From Saprospiraceae bacterium (GTDB lineage Bacteria > Bacteroidota > Bacteroidia > Chitinophagales > Saprospiraceae), in contig JADJLN010000002.1 of NCBI GenBank assembly GCA_016710115.1, forward strand, positions 434,001 through 498,000: a stretch of DNA of 64,000 nucleotides, written 5' to 3'. Both the position numbers and the translations under genes were made by a program. Of this stretch, positions 61,601 to 64,000 are shown piece by piece (within the stretch, counting starts at the first letter, position 1; the number at the start of each line of letters is the position of its first letter). The notes below the pieces were generated by a model. That model ran no database searches. It was not told the origin of the DNA and saw only the letters and a list, made by a program, of their open reading frames with translations.

Positions 61601-63976
61601 TCTCCCCGGATTGCTTTTACTCCGATCAGTGATACGGTTTGCAATGTGGGTCCAAATGGGAACTGGCCTGCTACCCTCAACTTTCAATCTCTCATTCTAT
61701 CAGGAGATACGACGGGGTTATGGTCGGCCCTCACTCCGGTACCCGGGGTAACGGGTATGTTGCCCTACCTCGATTTCACAGGCGCAACTCCGGGGAGTTA
61801 CATTTTTTCATACGTATTCCGTGATGGCCCACCACCTTGCTTGGTCCAGAGTTATTCAACTATTATCCATGTCATTGACTGTTCCTGCCCCACGGTGGAT
61901 GACATCACCTTGTGTAATGATGAACCCGATCTCGACCTGGCCACCCTGCTCCCTCCCGGAACGGTGGCCGGCTGGGTGATCGTGACGGGGCCTCCGGGAA
62001 TGAACGCAGCCTCGTTGTCCGGGCAGACACTCACCACACAACATGCTACACCCGGGGTGTATTACCTCAAGGCAAGCTGGACAAATCCACCCGGAGATCC
62101 CTGTCCTGATGAAGCCATCGTAGAGGTTCATCTGGAGGCTCTGCCCCAGGTGGATCTTCAATCGACGATTTCGGTTTGTAATGAATCGGGACCGTTTGGG
62201 TCGCCGCTGTTATGGTTGGATTCCCTTTTTGTCCTTCCACCATCATCAGGAGTCTGGGTGGATGCAGACAACTCCGGTGCTTCCGGAGTGATCCCGTTCC
62301 TCGATTTCACTGGCGTTACGGCAGGAACCTACACGTTCGTCTATCAAACAACGCTAACATCAACAGCTTGTCCAAACAAAGCGGATACCCTCTTCGTGGA
62401 GGTTGTGGAATGCACATGCCCAACCCTCTCCCTATCCGGCCAATCTCAATGGTGTACATCTTCCGGCGTCGTTCAACTGGATCCGTACAACCAGTTTCCG
62501 GATCCAGGTATCTGGACGTTGGTTGCCACACCGGCAGGCAGCTCGCCAGGTACACTCTCCGGGTCTCTTTTTGATATTCTATCCGCAGATCCGGGGATCT
62601 ATACATTCCGTTTTACGATGGCTCTTCCTCCACCACCAGGTTGTCCCGATACGGCTTTCCTGTCGCTCGAGATTGCAGTGCAACCCGAAGCGGGGATGTC
62701 CATTGATTCGCTCTATTTCTGTCCGGGTGTTCCGGTCAATCTCGACTTGTTCAACTCGCTCGTTGGGTATGATGCTGGCGGGCAATGGGGTGTTGTCAGC
62801 TCCAACCCCTCACCGATCGCAACTATCCAACCGACTACAGGTCAGTGGTTTGGGAATGCCCCTTCCGTGCCGGGCAATTATCAGTTGTTTTATCTGGTTC
62901 CTGCTGCTTCACCCTGTCAGGGAGATACTGCTCTGCTCGCTCTGCAAGTAGTTGATCTGCCTGTAGCTGATGCCGGGCCAGATCAGGTGCTGGGATGCAC
63001 GTCCAACCAGGTCATCCTGGGCTCGCCCGGAGGAAACACCCAGCCGCCCTGGCTATATGTTTGGACGCTTGGTATGGACACAATCAGTTCGATGAAGGAA
63101 CCAGAAGTTGCTTTGCCTGGCCTGTATATCCTGGCGGTCTACGATCAGGAGACAACCTGTTTCGCTACGGATACAGTATCGGTTGTACAAGGGCAAACGG
63201 GCCCGACCTCGATGCAGGTCTCTCTCACACAACCGTCTTGTCAGGCCCAGGACGGAGAAATTCTGATCAACTCGGTAACGGGAGGTGTTGGTCCATATCT
63301 CTACAGCATCAATCAACTTCCCCTGGGGATGTCCAATGTGTTTGCCGGGCTGGGGCCAGGGGCGAATACCATCCACCTGGAAGATGCCCAGGGATGTCCT
63401 CTGGATTCGATTGTGGTTCTCCAGGATGCCACCTCCTTTACAATCGATCTGGGACCGGATCTTACTGTTCCGCCAGGCACCGTGCTCAACCTGGAAGGCA
63501 TTCTTTCCGGGACGCCGGGTTCGATTACATCTGTGTCCTGGCAGCCGATGAATATCATTTGCCCTACCTGCCTTATCCAGACGGTTGAGATCACCGAAAC
63601 GGTGCAGATTGACATCCAGGTAGAGAATCAGGATGGTTGTATTGCTACTGATCAGGTTTTGATCACAGTCAATGATGGACCGGTTCGCTATTTCATACCC
63701 ACGGTTTTCAGTCCGAATGGCGATGGGATCAATGACGGATTTACGATCTATGGGAATGAACTGATCTCCCGTATCTCCGAGCTTTCCATTTATGATCGTT
63801 GGGGGACCCTTTTATTTCAGCGAACAGACCTTTCTCCCGGGATAGTCAGTGAAGGCTGGGATGGGAAGTATCGGGGTGAACTGCTGGATCCGGCAGTATT
63901 CATCTATTCAGCAACAATCCGGATGACCAATGGTCAGGAGCGGCTTATCAAAGGAGAAATCCAGTTGATCAGATAA
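58667..63976 (+). CDS. giant surface protein with gliding-type C-terminal domain
   Basis: 1769 residues exported by the type IX system. Start at 58667 (alternative ATG 58706); signal segment LLTLVLLLVAFCAQ. An N-terminal P-domain-like beta sandwich (about 40-220: WSLSMCLISPGGDTIELIG, GQWKILVKNC) is followed by beta domains with SP-x-TGCDSIVxLDL repeats. Three and a half tandem repeats of about 180 residues lie at roughly 60540-62650, each with a CxCP pair, GxWxLxQxPSG, SDTVCNxxxNGxWP and PxLDFTGxxPGxY. The C-terminal CHU_C/gliding-associated domain is FIPTVFSPNGDGINDGFTI...LSIYDRWGTLLFQR (about 63695-63960). Such tails (type B) attach adhesins to the cell surface. Probable adhesin; frame intact. 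Confidence 0.9.
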   Translation: MSRRTGLSLFPPHMVSIIPETCLLRQGLLTLVLLLVAFCAQSQDCDCLNCPQALPPPGLDSCQTLEFILNIKGAENDDLAHPFQGVCGLQVHFQHNYVWSLSMCLISPGGDTIELIGPSMTSGFASSAFSSWNISFVQSSILPNPDPGKFGQWTNNQLWAAFESYTGSYHPYKGNLEDFDSGPVNGQWKILVKNCTELEKGTFINFSILFCDDSGIDCSCQAYAGKLNKNQNLSFCEHDPGLALDLKPVFLAPQPDTADYGYTFIQSSNGVIEKYIDTVDLTGALPGLYQICGLSYLKKDLDSIPAPDGLLSVSALRESLFSDAPPFCGDITNNCLNILIAAPPPLQVIDTILCAGKCYPLGGNLYCESISVTDTFPTITGCDSIVTLNLIVQNADVIHLTDTICDGEFKIVGTNFYNKTGQFRDTLISPFTGCDSIVQLDLVVINIEAHAVAQGILDCTTPTVGISGVSSLFNYQNPLIQWIPGPGGQVVGGQQTLFALVNQPAVYTLKLSVTLASGKVCSDSAAVTVMANPEIPDLKGPSKVAYCEGSIVNLNQAGFSDMSQLGGQLSFHDDMPLDTSTQIGPMVDPTQVDTVFVFYRYGNCTDTLSFTWTEIPAPAAAVKSTIHICNSDGGGIFNTLVNFDTLITNANVVGSWSNTDGAPVGGIFSILDFSGVPGPVSYTFTWTSLNATAPCANITRFIEIFVENCACPSVATIPPGPFCTTDPGVHLQNFELTQEPGSWSLTQVPSGSNPAQIFQDSLVVTAKDTGDYMLVFKLTNAPPPGCPDSTAHLVSVHAPPVLQLAASDTVCNQMANGQWPTTIHLDSLILFGPPNGVWLEIDASGASGAIPSLDFTGVPPGKYTYQYTTSAAQMPCPEAVGTTEVVVVNCLCPPLEVSALDTVCNDVNAVQLADFEINVASGLWSLAQAPSGIKPAIILGNQLQVVGSDTGHYTLVYSLIPPPPASCPQTDTLDLVLLSPRIAFTPISDTVCNVGPNGNWPATLNFQSLILSGDTTGLWSALTPVPGVTGMLPYLDFTGATPGSYIFSYVFRDGPPPCLVQSYSTIIHVIDCSCPTVDDITLCNDEPDLDLATLLPPGTVAGWVIVTGPPGMNAASLSGQTLTTQHATPGVYYLKASWTNPPGDPCPDEAIVEVHLEALPQVDLQSTISVCNESGPFGSPLLWLDSLFVLPPSSGVWVDADNSGASGVIPFLDFTGVTAGTYTFVYQTTLTSTACPNKADTLFVEVVECTCPTLSLSGQSQWCTSSGVVQLDPYNQFPDPGIWTLVATPAGSSPGTLSGSLFDILSADPGIYTFRFTMALPPPPGCPDTAFLSLEIAVQPEAGMSIDSLYFCPGVPVNLDLFNSLVGYDAGGQWGVVSSNPSPIATIQPTTGQWFGNAPSVPGNYQLFYLVPAASPCQGDTALLALQVVDLPVADAGPDQVLGCTSNQVILGSPGGNTQPPWLYVWTLGMDTISSMKEPEVALPGLYILAVYDQETTCFATDTVSVVQGQTGPTSMQVSLTQPSCQAQDGEILINSVTGGVGPYLYSINQLPLGMSNVFAGLGPGANTIHLEDAQGCPLDSIVVLQDATSFTIDLGPDLTVPPGTVLNLEGILSGTPGSITSVSWQPMNIICPTCLIQTVEITETVQIDIQVENQDGCIATDQVLITVNDGPVRYFIPTVFSPNGDGINDGFTIYGNELISRISELSIYDRWGTLLFQRTDLSPGIVSEGWDGKYRGELLDPAVFIYSATIRMTNGQERLIKGEIQLIR

Positions 63977-64000
63977 TGGTTCCAACCGGCAGTAATCAGG

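Overview
The window looks like a chromosomal segment from a Bacteroidota bacterium, most likely of the Saprospiraceae type. Supporting this are type IX secretion C-terminal domains (a PNPSNG-type tail at 58.3 kb and a gliding-type C-terminal domain at 63.7 kb), the short Bacteroidota primary sigma factor, DUF3276 and DUF3467 proteins, -7 elements of the TAnnTTTG type, and a fused CusA-TolC metal pump. I did this by reading alone, without database searches.

Layout. 0-6.3 kb: comEC (cut by the window edge), a triple helix-hairpin-helix protein, fbp, an ABC exporter and a DUF3276 protein. 6.4-24.9 kb: an integrative element of about 17.6 kb inserted at the 3' end of the tmRNA gene ssrA. It is bounded by a 25-bp exact direct repeat (6906-6930 and 24521-24545). 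It carries a tyrosine recombinase, an excisionase-like protein, a possible HUH protein, a HEPN-type gene and a heavy-metal efflux operon (DUF6660, CusA-TolC fusion, CusB, PII-like, P-type ATPase, His-rich lipoprotein). Just outside its left end lies a 158-bp-period tandem array whose hairpins differ in sequence but keep the same pairing. 25-39 kb: core genes (an Ala/saccharopine dehydrogenase-like enzyme, purC, rpoD, DUF3467), a TPR protein, an O-acetylation operon (MBOAT plus two SGNH proteins), a methyltransferase and an MFS carrier. 39.3-44.2 kb: an AT-rich accessory stretch with a TPR-CHAT caspase-like protein and a beta-propeller-like secreted protein. 44.4-45.0 kb: tRNA-Pro and tRNA-Ser, with tRNA-Pro followed by tandem pseudo-tRNA/hairpin units. 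45-54 kb: dnaA, a split 5'-nucleotidase, an IscA-type protein, ruvB and a large unknown secreted protein. 54.5-64 kb: a secreted metzincin protease with PKD domains and a 1769-residue cell-surface protein.

At least twelve genes are interrupted by single-base frameshifts, many at homopolymers. One is dnaA, which is essential, so many of these are probably sequence or assembly errors rather than true pseudogenes. Both pieces are described where this happens. The in-frame amber codon in the CusA-TolC gene is a substitution and may be real.

The most unusual signal is shared by two places. Immediately 3' of a tRNA-like gene (ssrA before the island inserted; tRNA-Pro at 44.8 kb) there is a tandem array whose units each repeat the 3' end of that gene and carry hairpins that change by compensatory substitutions.
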